Origin: Acanthaster planci
Taxonomy: Eukaryota; Echinodermata; Asteroidea; Valvatida; Acanthasteridae
Length of the DNA stretch: 64,000 nt
NCBI RefSeq assembly: GCF_001949145.1
Contig: NW_019091412.1
Coordinates: forward strand, 487,486 to 551,485
Direction: 5' to 3'
The notes beneath the pieces are model-generated. The model was not told the origin of the DNA. It searched no databases and was given only the letters and a program-made list of their open reading frames with translations. The position numbers and the translations under genes are program-made. Within the stretch, counting starts at the first letter, position 1, and every line of letters starts with the position of its first letter. Positions 1 through 11,222 of this stretch are shown here, in pieces.

Positions 1-214
1 TGTGAATTTGTGAGGTCATGACAAGTATCCACGCGGCAGATTTGCAAAAGTTGAACTTCAAATCAATTCCAGCAAATTTCATTGTCTGATTTTCATGACA
101 TCTTGTCATTAAGTCTCTGTAACATGAAGGATGTCTGACATTGTGGCCAGAGCACCTCTGTGAAATGGTTTTTATTGGGTCTTAAAATGCCATGGCTCTG
201 TCTTTGTTTTACAG

Positions 215-498
215 GTTCAGAATACAGCAGCAGCACCGTACCCAGTGCCGAGTCACGCCCAGGAAGTATGAGCAGCCTGTCAGATGCCTTACCCCCGGGG
301 AGCACCAGCAACCAGACCACAGTGAGGGAGCCACCTCTGGCCCTGGGCAATGGCAGCGACATGGGGGAGAGCGGCTTCGAGGAGGAGACGTTCCGCGTGC
401 CGCGCCGCAAGGAGTGGCTTAGCCTCCGTGTCCATGGCAACCAGAAGTGGCGGCTGTTACCCTTCGGTTGTCTCAACGTGGGCGTTGTGGACTCCTGA
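215..498 (+). CDS. Terminal coding exon of an unidentified gene
   Basis: The last exon of a plus-strand gene whose upstream part lies outside the window. A pyrimidine tract and TTTTACAG end at 214. The open frame then runs to a TGA at 496-498; the first two bases finish a codon begun in the previous exon. It encodes about 94 residues: a Ser/Pro/Gly-rich, probably disordered stretch, an acidic patch (FEEETF), then a basic and hydrophobic tail (RRKEWLSLRVHGNQKW) ending in VVDS. Codon use looks coding, and the other two frames are stopped or of low complexity. I do not recognise the family and assign no function. The stop could belong to an alternative isoform. Confidence 0.6.
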
Positions 499-3400
499 CG
501 GTGCAATGTATGTTGCTGGCAGTAGATATGGCCTTGTCACCTGACTACAAACTCAAGAGTCCCAGTGTGAAAGTCATGGTCTGGTTCCCCATAGCAGAAA
601 TCTAGGAGCTATTCAATGATTTAGTTATCCGCTCCTTGCACTTGACTTTACAGCTCATGCATATGAAAGCGACTACATTATTTGCTCGTTGTTACTTGGG
701 GAACAGAGTTTGCAGTGTATTCCTCACCATGTGTAGAAGAACCAGTACATGCATGAAGGCGGTCCCTCACACTGTCTCGTGTGAGTTGGCCAGTAATCTC
801 TCCTGCATGGTTTCCTTAATTTACAATATAAATTCAGCTCCAAGTTGGTTCTTTCTCACTGTCAGTAACATACTCCTTGATTTGTCACCAGACTATACAG
901 ATATGATTCCTGGTGTCAACATTAGGGTCTGGTACCTGATGGCATGTTCTCCGCTCTCAGTACCCTGCACCCTGACTTTAAGCCTTCATTTTGATGTGCC
1001 AATATCTGCTATTCAGTTTTGACTTTACAAGGTAGAAAATTTGAGTTGTCTTTACAAGCAATCCTGTTGTAGGGCCAAATGAGAGCAATAGGCCCACTTA
1101 CGTGTCCTTTAACACAGATTTCAATTCAGTGTTCACTACAAACCATGGGCACTATCCGGTTCGTAAATGAGACGTCACTTCAGTTTAAGCCACTCTCACT
1201 GTACATAGATTACATGCATTAATCGCCGTTTACATGGAACTGGAAATTGATGCACAAATTTAGCGATCATCCAATAGGAGGCTGCAAATCGTGGTGCATT
1301 CAAGGATATGACGAAGTCACTTACGAATCGGATAGCCTCTTCCCAGGCAAAGCAAAATTGCCTTAAAGGTGATACTGGTTGCTGAACAAAAATATCCAAG
1401 CTTGAGCGCGCACAAATTGAAAATCTCAAAGTGATTTATTTTGCTTGAAATAAAAGTCCGCCCAGAATAAGTAGATATTTTAATGAAGTGACTATTTTTA
1501 AAGTTCAAAGCAGTGAGACTTGTTCATCTGCTTTATATTTTGGCAAAATACCTACAAATACTTTACCAAGTCAAATAATTATAGCATGCTTAATTGTTTT
1601 GCATGATATTCAGCTAAGAAATGCATTCTCAGAAGTACTATTGTTTCAGCATTTAACTCCCACAGTAATTAAAAACAAAACTACAATCTGAAAGAAAATT
1701 GTAGATAAAAAAGTTTTTTTTACCCTTCCCTTTGTGGACTGTGTGTGTTTTTACATTTAAATTTACAACTTACCATTATAATTTAATTACAATATAGGCT
1801 GTGTAACTGGAACCCCACTAAGTTAGTGGCCTGAACCCAGTCCTTTTTATGAACAACTGTGTGTATTGTATTCATTTTAAAAAGTAAATGTGATGAAATT
1901 AGAATCCCAAAAGGTCATTAGTGTGACCTGAGTTTTGAAACCCGAGTATCTGAAATATATGTCAATGCTTTTTGAAACTGATCGCTGAAGTGTATGGAGT
2001 GGGTTAATAGTTTAATGTGCAGATATTTCTGTGAATATTTTAGTCTGTAAAAGTAGCTGATCACAAATGCGGGTAAAATGCAAGTTTTTTTGGTTAGGGG
2101 GGGCTCACAGATAATCATGATTTGATTTAGTTGATACCAGTATTTACATGTACATGTCAAATGAATGTCTGTGTTCCAGTCCAGTCAAGATTAGAGTTCA
2201 TGTAAAACAAATAAAAGGAAATGATCCTAAGACTGCTTTTTGTGAGTATTTATCATCCTGAGTTCTCATCTAGACTAGACAACACTGGTGTACTCATCAA
2301 TGTGCAATATGCATCAAGTTTAAAGTGACCATTTTGGCTATCTGTGGCACTTTCACAAGATTGGGGCAGTGCAAAATTAATGTAATTATGAGATTTTTGC
2401 AAGTAAGGAAGCAAGGATGTATAATCGGGAGGAGCATAGAAAGACTTCATGGGAAGATTCCAATCTCTGATGTAAAATGAATCACTTCAAAGTTTGTCTT
2501 AAGACTAATCCAGTATTACTGAAACATTTTTACATGGTAGTACTTAATTTAGAACAAAAATGTTTGTATTTTAAGCAAATTTGTTAGCACAATTCATCTT
2601 GAGAATAGTGTTAATCCAGTGGCTGATGCAATGGGATTGTTGCATCTGTCTGCGTTTATGTGTAGTTAACTACTTTCCAAGAACTTGATTTTTGCTAAAT
2701 ATTGAGTTCTTTGTCACAAAGAAAGTGAAAGAAACATCAAGTGAAACAACCATTCTAATGCTGTATGTCTCTAATTGTACTTTATTTTAAGAAAAATAAT
2801 GGACAGAAAAATGACAAATAAAAACCTGATATGTACATGTATAAAGCCAAATTTATTGAAAAGGTAGACAAATCTATTGAATTCTAAAACACTCCGTTTT
2901 TAAAGACAGCACACAGTACAGTCGCAAAATGGAGTTTTTGCAATATGTGGATTAGTTTCTGGATTGGGTTGTAGATACAAAATGTCTTTATAGGTTGGAG
3001 CATGGTTTGTAAATGGGGAAACTTCCAAAAACCTCAAGAGTTACTTTTCTTTTACATTTAGACATTCTTGACAGTTATAAGTGTGTTGTGTTCAGAAGTG
3101 AAAGTCTAATGTCATTGGCGTAGTGGTCGACTTGTATCATAAGACTGAATACTGTCTAATGGATATCGCTCAAAGTGCTTGAATATAAATGAACAAAAAT
3201 GCCAAAAATGTAAATGCATAAATTCCCAGGGTGTCAGTTTCTTTTTATGTATCTCTTCATACTGAACTATAGCAACGTTTATGTAAAGTAACAAAAATAG
3301 TATTTTTCAGTCTTTTTTCAGTTTAAGTTCAACTTTCTGTTCAGTATTCAAGATTGAAAATGTATTTATGAAGTTAAGTTTCTTAAACTTTAGGCCATGG

Positions 3401-4900
3401 CATTTTCTTGTAAAAAAAGGAAGTGATTCTTCAATTCTTTTTCAAATACATCCGTCTTATCTTTTGTTCTGGAAGTTCTCTTTCGGTGTATCATTGGTAC
3501 TGTGTTGTAGCCTGTACTGCTGATGTCATTCCTGGCTGTGCCTTTTCTATTGGCTTTGTGCCTAAACCAGAGAGGGCGCTATTTTTCCTAGGAACATCTC
3601 TTGAGGCCGCACTAGATGTGTTGTGTAGTTATTCATGTGTATATGGCTTGCAGGACTCACACGTGTGCACAGCACACACAGTCAACTTTGAGCCAAGTCA
3701 AACTGAAAGCTTTCATTTTCACACCTTTCACCTTTTGCTTAGCAGCTGAAACATTCACAACCCCCTTCTCTCCTGTAGCTCTGCCCCGTGTTTATCCTGC
3801 AAAGGGAGGATACTGTGTTGAGGAGAAAAAGAAAGTGTAGCCTATTCTTGTATTCAGGTAGTTGAAGACTTGAAAGCTTGGTTTTTATGCCAAAGAGGGT
3901 AATTAAACCTAGGATTTCTTGAGAAAATATGTACTTATCTGTGTGTATATAATATTGCTGCAAATGATGATACCAGAATAAATCGTGGAATTAACACAGA
4001 TGTATGCATTAAAGGAAATTAGAAAACCTTTCAATTCATTTCTGATCTTTAGTATTTTTAAATTGGCATTTCAAGCGAATGGTTTGAATGTGGATCTGTG
4101 CTTGTCAAAAATGAATTATATATGAACCTACATAAGACTAGTACTGTTACAAAGTTTATGTACTTAAACCTTTTTGAAACTAGAAAGGTGTAAATTGTAT
4201 TTCAGATTTTAAATGACAACTGGTTGGTTGTTTTTATTTATTGTGGATGCTATTTTACAAAATTGCACAAGGTGGAAAATTCTGTTTATTTTGCCTGTGC
4301 TGAGAACTTTGTGTTCATCATTAAAAATGTGAAATACATAAAACGACACATAAAATTATCCTCATTTTCATTTGATTTGTAACCATTTTGGGATATGAAG
4401 GGAAAAAAAGCTCTAAAATTGCAAGTTGAATAGAATGAAATTAATATCAATATGAAGGGGGTTCCAAAGAGTAGGTTCTGGGCGACCCCCCCCCACTTTC
4501 ATGTTCATTGCCCCTCCCCCAATTGAAAACCTTAATAGACTTGATCCAGCTCAGCTTCAATGTGTCTCAACTCTTGATAAAACCCACACACAGCAAGTAA
4601 TTTTTCTGGCCTTATCTTTTCTATCAATTAAAAACATGGAAATTGTGGAACTGTATGAAGAACCTGTAAATAAATCAAAGCTGAAGACAGCAGTTATTAT
4701 AATTCCACTCTTTTCTAACTTCTGTGACGACTTATGCCAGTTTAATCGTAAAACGACGTGGCAGCAGACAAACTTGCCCATTTCGATGGTTTCCTAGCAC
4801 ATTACCGTACGCATTGCATACTACGCCGGGCACCCGTATGCATCGCATCGGCCATTTTCGTTGGAGAAACGCACGCACGGGTGGTTAGCCAGGGACCAAG
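499..4900 (+). other. 3' UTR of the first gene and intergenic DNA before TMED
   Basis: AT-rich sequence with no convincing exon. The near part is probably 3' UTR of the gene ending at 498. Possible poly(A) signals AATAAA occur at 2210-2215 and 2817-2822, but the true 3' end cannot be chosen. Short open frames here (for example around 4501-4797) lack splice context and coding composition. A run of about nine C bases sits near 4488-4496. Confidence 0.4.
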
Positions 4901-4915
4901 ATGGCAAGGTTGTTT
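4860..4915 (+). promoter_or_regulatory. Probable TMED promoter-proximal / start-codon region
   Basis: The sequence just before the TMED start is locally CpG-rich. The start codon lies in ACCAAGATGGCAAGG, which resembles a YY1 element (AAGATGGC) overlapping the first ATG, a layout common in housekeeping genes. A second CCAT-containing word, GGCCATTTTCG, lies just upstream at about 4850-4860. This is motif-level inference; the transcription start is not visible directly. Confidence 0.3.
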
Positions 4916-7438
4916 CAGATAGGAATTCTTCTTCTGTTGAGCATATCTTCGTCGTTAGGTTTATATTTTCACATTGGTGAAACAGAAAGAAAATGTTTCA
5001 TTGAAGAAATCCCAGACGAAACTATGGTAATTGGTGAGTATCATACTATCATAGCTCAACACGAACATCCCGTAACGGTAGGCGTACCGGGCCACGTTAG
5101 GCCCCCCGCGTTTTAGTTTTACGCATCGCTACAACTTAGGCCGGATTCCAGGGTCTAGCAGCAGAACTGCGTGCCCTTATTAATGTGTTCATGATCACTG
5201 ACAATGTGTGTGGTGTAACATCACAATTCTGCCGTTACAGCATTACCACCAACATGACCAAAAATTTCTGACTTAATATTTCCCATGTTTCCTTCCTTAA
5301 CATGCGTAAGGATTCCATCTGAACGAAGAATTGCTGTAACTTTCGAGACAGAGAATTTTTGTTTGGTGTTAAATATTTGCTTTTCAGGTGTTAATATTTA
5401 AGACTGAATAAAGACACATTTATTTCCCTTCTAAATACCTGGTGTTGAGTCAGAAAATCAGAAGTTAGGCCTAATAAAGAATTATAAATTTCGGATGGTT
5501 TTGTTCTACAAATTTCATTTCATTGGTTTCAAACACGTGTCTATCATGTCTACTCTAGCCATGTTACGGTATTTTCTTCTTGCAAGGTCATGGACAATCT
5601 TCTTATGAGAAGTTTGGTTAGGCATGGTGCGTACTGCATGAGGTGGCACAGCCAGCTGGCACTTTATCAACCGTTTAAGACTGGCCATGTGACAGGCTCT
5701 TGTCCAATAGGAATGCTTATACTGTCTTGGATATTTATGAATGGTGGATAAATATCAACTGAGTGGTAGGCCATATGTAACAACATTTCTACTCTGTATT
5801 GTTTAGCGTCATTTATTTTCATTTTGCTCTTGCAGGTAATTATAAAACGCAGCTGTACGACAAGAATTCCAATGACTTCATGCCTTCCAGCCCACACATT
5901 GGCATGCACGTAGAAGTCAAGGACCCAGATGGTAAGATCATCCTCTCCAAGGTGTACAGCTCAGAAGGCCGTTTCACATTCACCTCACACACCCCGGGAG
6001 AACACTCCATCTGCCTGTACTCAAACTCTACCAAGTGGTCCATGTTTGGTGCTAACAACAAGATGGTAGGTGCCAAAAAGGCAATTTCCTCTCTATTCCC
6101 TTCTCCTTTCGATATTTAGGCTTCACAGGTTAACCCTTAACTTCTAAGTTCCTTCTTATCCACCAAGAGATTTTGTAGGATTCAGGAAGGGATGGCCTAA
6201 TTGCTATTATGTAATCGTAATGTAGGGCTTCAGTGCTTAAGTTCAAAGAAGGTGGTTCCAACTTCCTTCACAGTGGAAGATCTTGGAGACTTCAGGGAGG
6301 TTGTTCGATTAAAAAAAAGGTGAAGTTAGGATAATGAAAAACACCTGTGGAAGGTCTGGAAATGTGGTGGTTATCAGATATGTAGCCAGCACTTTTGTGA
6401 TTGCTTGCCCATTTTGCAGAGAATTCACCTGGACATTGAGGTGGGAGAACACGCCAACGATTACAAGCAGATAGCAGAGAAGGACAAACTGACAGAGCTC
6501 CAGCTACGAGTCAGACAGCTTCTGGATCAAGTGGAACAGGTCCAGAAAGAGCAGAACTACCAAAGGGTGAGTTGGTCATCCCTTCACCCTTTCATGCCTC
6601 ACAGAAAACATCAGTTTCCACAATGACGGGAAATTGATTGGCATAGTTATGATTCTAAATTTTAAGAATTGCCAAAATATTGTTACATTATTGACAAGTT
6701 GTGGAGTGTACAGTGGTATCCAGTTCTTGAAGTGAAGCCCAATATTGTAGGAGGGTCCAGGGAACATTTTCCTAGACTTAGCCATTTCAGAAAACCAGAC
6801 TTGTCACCACTTTCTTAATTCCGGGTTTTGCCCTAACACTGGCAGAACTGTGGCCTCATGGTTAAGAGCATTGGATTCGTCGTCGTCAGGTAAAGCCACA
6901 GCTTTCGGGTTTGAATCCAGCTTGGAATCATGGTGTGTATGCCCTTGGGCAAGGCACTTTGTTACTCATTGCTTCTCTCCACCCAGGAGTAATTGGGTAC
7001 CTTGTCGGGGCATTGAGCTGTATACTCCCCAGGGAACTGAGATGGTATTTGGAATGTTTTATAGGTCCAGTGAGTAGGAGTAATAATAGTGGAAAGCGCT
7101 CTGATCTTAGTTAAAAGCACTTTATAAAAACCTGTTGTCCAAGAACTCATGATAAAAATGAATTCCTACCTACATGCTGCTGGCGCAAAGTACATCTTTG
7201 GAAATGCTATGACTGCATTTCCAACCTTTATTCTTGATCGTCATACCAATCAACTTGCAAACTCCTCTCTCATTTTCTCCCCATCCAGTTTCGTGAGGAG
7301 CGCTTTAGGCAAACCAGCGAGAGCACCAATCAGCGGGTCCTGTGGTGGTCACTCGGACAGACCGTCATCCTCTTGGTCACCGGCTTCTGGCAGATGAGGC
7401 ATCTCAAAGGATTCTTCGAGGCCAAGAAGCTTGTATAG
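4901..7438 (+). CDS. TMED9: p24 family cargo receptor, TMED4/TMED9 type (complete, 4 exons)
   Basis: Exons 4901-5033, 5836-6065, 6420-6566 and 7289-7438 join in frame to 219 residues. Residues 1-20 form a signal peptide, followed by LYFHIGETE. The GOLD domain carries the two conserved cysteines (RKCF, SICL) and the [13 protein letters not shown] block. A coiled-coil membrane-proximal segment with [17 protein letters not shown] follows. The membrane span is about 188-206, and the short cytosolic tail ends FFEAKKLV, with the FF signal for COPII export and the KKXX signal for COPI retrieval. p24 alpha proteins cycle between ER and Golgi and help sort secretory cargo. Length and tail match the family. 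Vertebrates have both TMED4 and TMED9; this looks like their single ancestor, so the symbol is approximate. A SINE lies in intron 3. Confidence 0.96.
6843..7131 (+). repeat. tRNA-derived SINE in TMED intron 3
   Basis: A tRNA-like head has an A-box-like stretch (TGGCCTCATGGTTAAGAG, from 6851) and a near-perfect B box, GGTTTGAATCC, at 6908-6918. Next comes a central block containing CCTTGGGCAAGGCACTTT, of the kind conserved in animal SINE cores, and a tail ending AAAGCACTTTATAAAA near 7131. No clear target duplication was found. It lies between exons 3 and 4 in the same orientation as the gene. Confidence 0.6.
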
Positions 7439-9615
7439 TCGTGTTCTTTCGTCGGGGATTTATTAGGTGGGATAATTGGTGTGGGCTTATATAACAGACC
7501 TAAAACATACTGACGTCACTCTTGCTGTACATGTATATGTATATGCACACTTTCTTATGGGGGTTGGATGGATCACGTCCTGTTTCACTGCCGTAGGAAA
7601 GTACACATCTAACAAAGGGTGACGTAATTATGTTGTACATGTAGGTGCATTGGAGTAAGGGGAGTGTAACTAAATACAAAGGCGGATTACCTGTATGTGG
7701 CCTCCCTCTAAATCTCCATGTTGATGGTGTTGTGGTCAGTAAATGGATGACGGGGGACAAATGGAACTTTGGCAAACGTCAGAAATATGTTGAGCACATT
7801 GTTTGGAGTTGAGCCAAAACAACCAGGAACCAGTCAGAGAGGATACACAATGTGTGACATGTTGGACAGTAAGATTCATTTTTTGCTAGGCAAATGTTTG
7901 CTGTGCCTAGCATGTGTCTGTGTCGGCAGCCCGCTGAAATTGACCCCGGGATGGAAAAGGTTGGAAGGAACTTTGGTGGTGTGTTGAATGGAATAAGGCC
8001 CAGCTCTTCCGTACTCCTAGACTTTCATTCATCAGAAGGGTGCCCAGATGTGATCCTTTTGTACCCACTTACAAATTTGCCCAACTTTTGGCATCTTTCA
8101 AGAGCATTGGGATATATATATCAACTGACCGAGATACTATTGACAACAGAAAACTGTGATTTTGGGGGTGTAAAAAGCCGGGTCATTACCAGACTGTTGA
8201 TTCGTAGCACTTTCTTCATAATATGGTACATATTCTACACAGAATTCCCTGTCCTCCACTGAATTTGTTAAATGCCCAGTTGTAATATAGAAATGTATTT
8301 GAAGATAATGGGGCTTGTAGAGACTAAATTGGCAGTTAGAAATTATGCAATAATTTGTCGAGTCTGTGAATGCAGACAATTCTAGTCAGACATTTAAATT
8401 GATATACTTCAGCGTATGATGTTTTTCCCACACAAGTGCGCACACTCTTCGGTTGGTGGTAACGGTACTTTTCTCAAACGAGAATGATTTTGACTTCCCC
8501 GCAACCATTTTGGTCAACAGCACCTCTCTGTTGTTAATGTTTGAATGTGTGAGCAACAGTGGGTCGGATTTGGAATACTTTCATTTATGATTGACTTTTT
8601 TAATCATTCTTTTTTTTCCTGTTTTCTGTTAAAAAAAGTAATTTATCAGTAGTTTTTGTCGTTTTTGAGAATCTGTGCTCAGTTTAAAAACTATACTCTC
8701 GGAGGAATTCTGCCTTGTGAAATAAGGGCATAAAAACCACCAAGTTAACTGAGCAGTAATTAAACATAGATTTGGAAACAACAAGGGTTTACATGTATTT
8801 GGTCTCCAAAATTGTCAAAATGTTGAGTAGTTATGTATGGTGTAATTACTGTCATGTCCTGCAAAGTTCACCTTTTGTGCATTTTGGCTGACGGTGCATA
8901 TTTCAACTACTTGTACTTTGGATTGTTCCTAACCTGCCAAGTTTCACCTGTTTCATCACAATATCCACCTGCACGTAATTAGACTTTTCTTTTTCTCCTT
9001 GCCATTTCCTACTTAATGTGTAGTTGTGTAGTGTAGATCATATCAAGAACAGTATTTTGCATCTGTTGATTTAGGCAGCTTTTGGTGTCTGGGATCTCTG
9101 TATTTACTATTTAGTTTGAATGAAGGTGGATATTATGTGTGTAAATTTCTATCTTTGAGAGTATTTTTTCCATGTACGTGTACTGGGTTCGTTTTACCAT
9201 TCACAAAGGTAAATTTTTGGTTTGCTTTCTGTGACCTTCCCAGCCCAGTCCAAACTTTGAAATTTCTCTAAAATATCCCGCACAAAATAACCTCTTGCAA
9301 ACATCACTGGTACTTGTAGCCAAAACTGGATTTCAGTTTTTAATTTAATCAAGCAGAATATATGCTATCAATGTATTAACTATCAGAATATACATGCCAA
9401 AAATTTACCTTTTTCATGCGAATTTTATTGAGACTCTGAGGAATACTTTTTCCCGCCAAATTTGCTCAGTTTCCTTAGGAAAATCTTTGAAGTGCACATT
9501 ATATGTAAGATATGTTTTCAGAGCATTCACATGACAGTTTCTTTGGTTTTAGCGCTTTATTTAATGCAAATTGTCTCACAGTGATGTGTATGCAATAAAG
9601 TTTTGTTGGACCTCT
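7439..9615 (+). other. Probable TMED 3' UTR
   Basis: From the TMED stop to a strong poly(A) signal the sequence is AT-rich and has no credible exon. Short open frames at 7769-8262 show no domain or splice support. A 3' UTR of about 2.2 kb is inferred from the signal, not from transcript data. Confidence 0.5.
9594..9599 (+). terminator. Poly(A) signal AATAAA, likely TMED
   Basis: AATAAA followed at once by a GT-rich stretch (GTTTTGTTGG) and then TGTGTTCTGCTCTTGTCTGTGG, the usual layout of a cleavage site with its downstream element. A second AATAAA follows near 9918. Confidence 0.5.
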
Positions 9616-10039
9616 CAGACATGTGTTCTGCTCTTGTCTGTGGAAAACTGTAATTCTAAGTTTGGTAACTCAACTACTGAAAGTTTTCACTGCGAATTAA
9701 GAAACAAGCAACTGTATTTGGGTACTGAACTTCATTTTTGGATTTTTGAACGTATAACTAAGAAAATCACAAAACAAATTGTCTACCAAATGGTAAACAA
9801 TAGTCATTTTCAAAACCAGGTTTTTATTTATGGTCATAACCACTACCAGCATCTATTTGTCCACTTGATCCTTTGTGTTCGGCAATACAAATTGTTCACA
9901 CATTTATGTCAATTATGAATAAATTTTAAAACAACTATGTATTCTGTTTTACAGTTGTTCTTGAAGTAATTTTGCAACAAAATTTTAACTTGCTTATATA
10001 TACAGATACTAAAATCCTTCAACTGAACAAATGAGACGG

Positions 10040-11222
10040 TTTATTAAAATAAACATATATTTGCATGACCGTATGAAAAAGATTGCTTTGAATTTCACCT
10101 AATAGGTTAAAGGATAAAAACGGAATGAATAAATTCAAGGCTCTTTGTGAACTCCAGTACCACACGATAAAAAGTCCATTAGAAATTGCAATTTAGGCAA
10201 AATATAAACATTTACAAAACAGTGTTCAGGAACAACATCTGTGGGAAAATCTCAGCCTGTTTTTAAAACCCACACTACTGTGCATGTTAAGTTATATTTA
10301 TGAGACACATTTTTCCAACACCTCCGGAGAGTGGAATTTTTGTCCAAAAATATGTTTGCCTAAAAAAGAAGCTAAAAACAACTTTTTAAATTCTCAACTT
10401 AAGTACCAGCTAGTGGAACAATTAACTCTGGAAATAAAATATATGCCAAGGACACCTCAGCCTTGCATTTTGAAGATTTACCGAAAGGCACTCAATACAT
10501 GTCAAAATCAAGAAAAATCAGAGCTGATGTGATCAAGGTAACCATGGGAAACACAAAAAGCTGCATACAAATAGAAGTGGAAACATTCTGAAGCATTTTT
10601 TGGAATCTGCTTTCTCCAAGGTTTTTTGAGGGTAGAAACTTCCATTCGGAGAGAAAAAAAGTCTAAATAAGGACAATCAAATACATAGATTTCTTTTGAG
10701 GCCTGCAGTGGGGTTCCATATGCCCCTCTTTGTAAAATACTGTACTGAAAGTTTAAAGCTTTAGATATTTACATGAAAGACCATCTTTATATAATTTGGA
10801 TTTAATGCTTTGAAGTTCTGAGCATTCGTATTCAAACTATTAAAAAAGTTGTAATTTTCTAAAAGCAAATAGCAACAATGTGATGTTTGTACTTCAGCCT
10901 CCGCTCAGCAAATTTGTGGTTATTTTTCATATTCAGCGTCATCCCTGAGCTCCAGAATCCTGAGAATCACTCACAAATATCTATTGTTGGGACCAAATAG
11001 AAATTCATGTACTGCACACTTTGGCATCACCTATCAGACACTTTGATTTATATATTAAGCAGAAACAATCCAGCTGCCCTGAGCCAGAAGTTTATGAAAC
11101 TCAAACCTGGAGGCAGTGAAAGAACAAATCTCAGGTTTGGAAAACTTTCACTTGTAATCACCCCCGAAAATACCTCTTGCGTCTGCTATGTGCTGTCAAG
11201 TAATTCAACCCTGACCTGACCT
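10040..11222 (-). other. Probable EVC2 3' UTR with poly(A) signal at 10040-10045
   Basis: On the minus strand the sequence after the EVC2 stop runs without exons to AATAAA (TTTATT on the plus strand at 10040-10045), followed by a T/G-rich stretch. The interval between TMED's end (about 9.6 kb) and this site shows nothing recognisable, so TMED and EVC2 converge tail to tail. Confidence 0.45.

Noticed and set aside
4501-4797. 98-codon plus-strand open frame upstream of TMED
   Set aside because: No splice context, AT-rich composition, an equally open antisense frame and no recognisable domain.
7769-8262. Open frames with CxxC-like and hydrophobic stretches after TMED
   Set aside because: They lie in the TMED 3' UTR, lack acceptors in frame and have no family resemblance.
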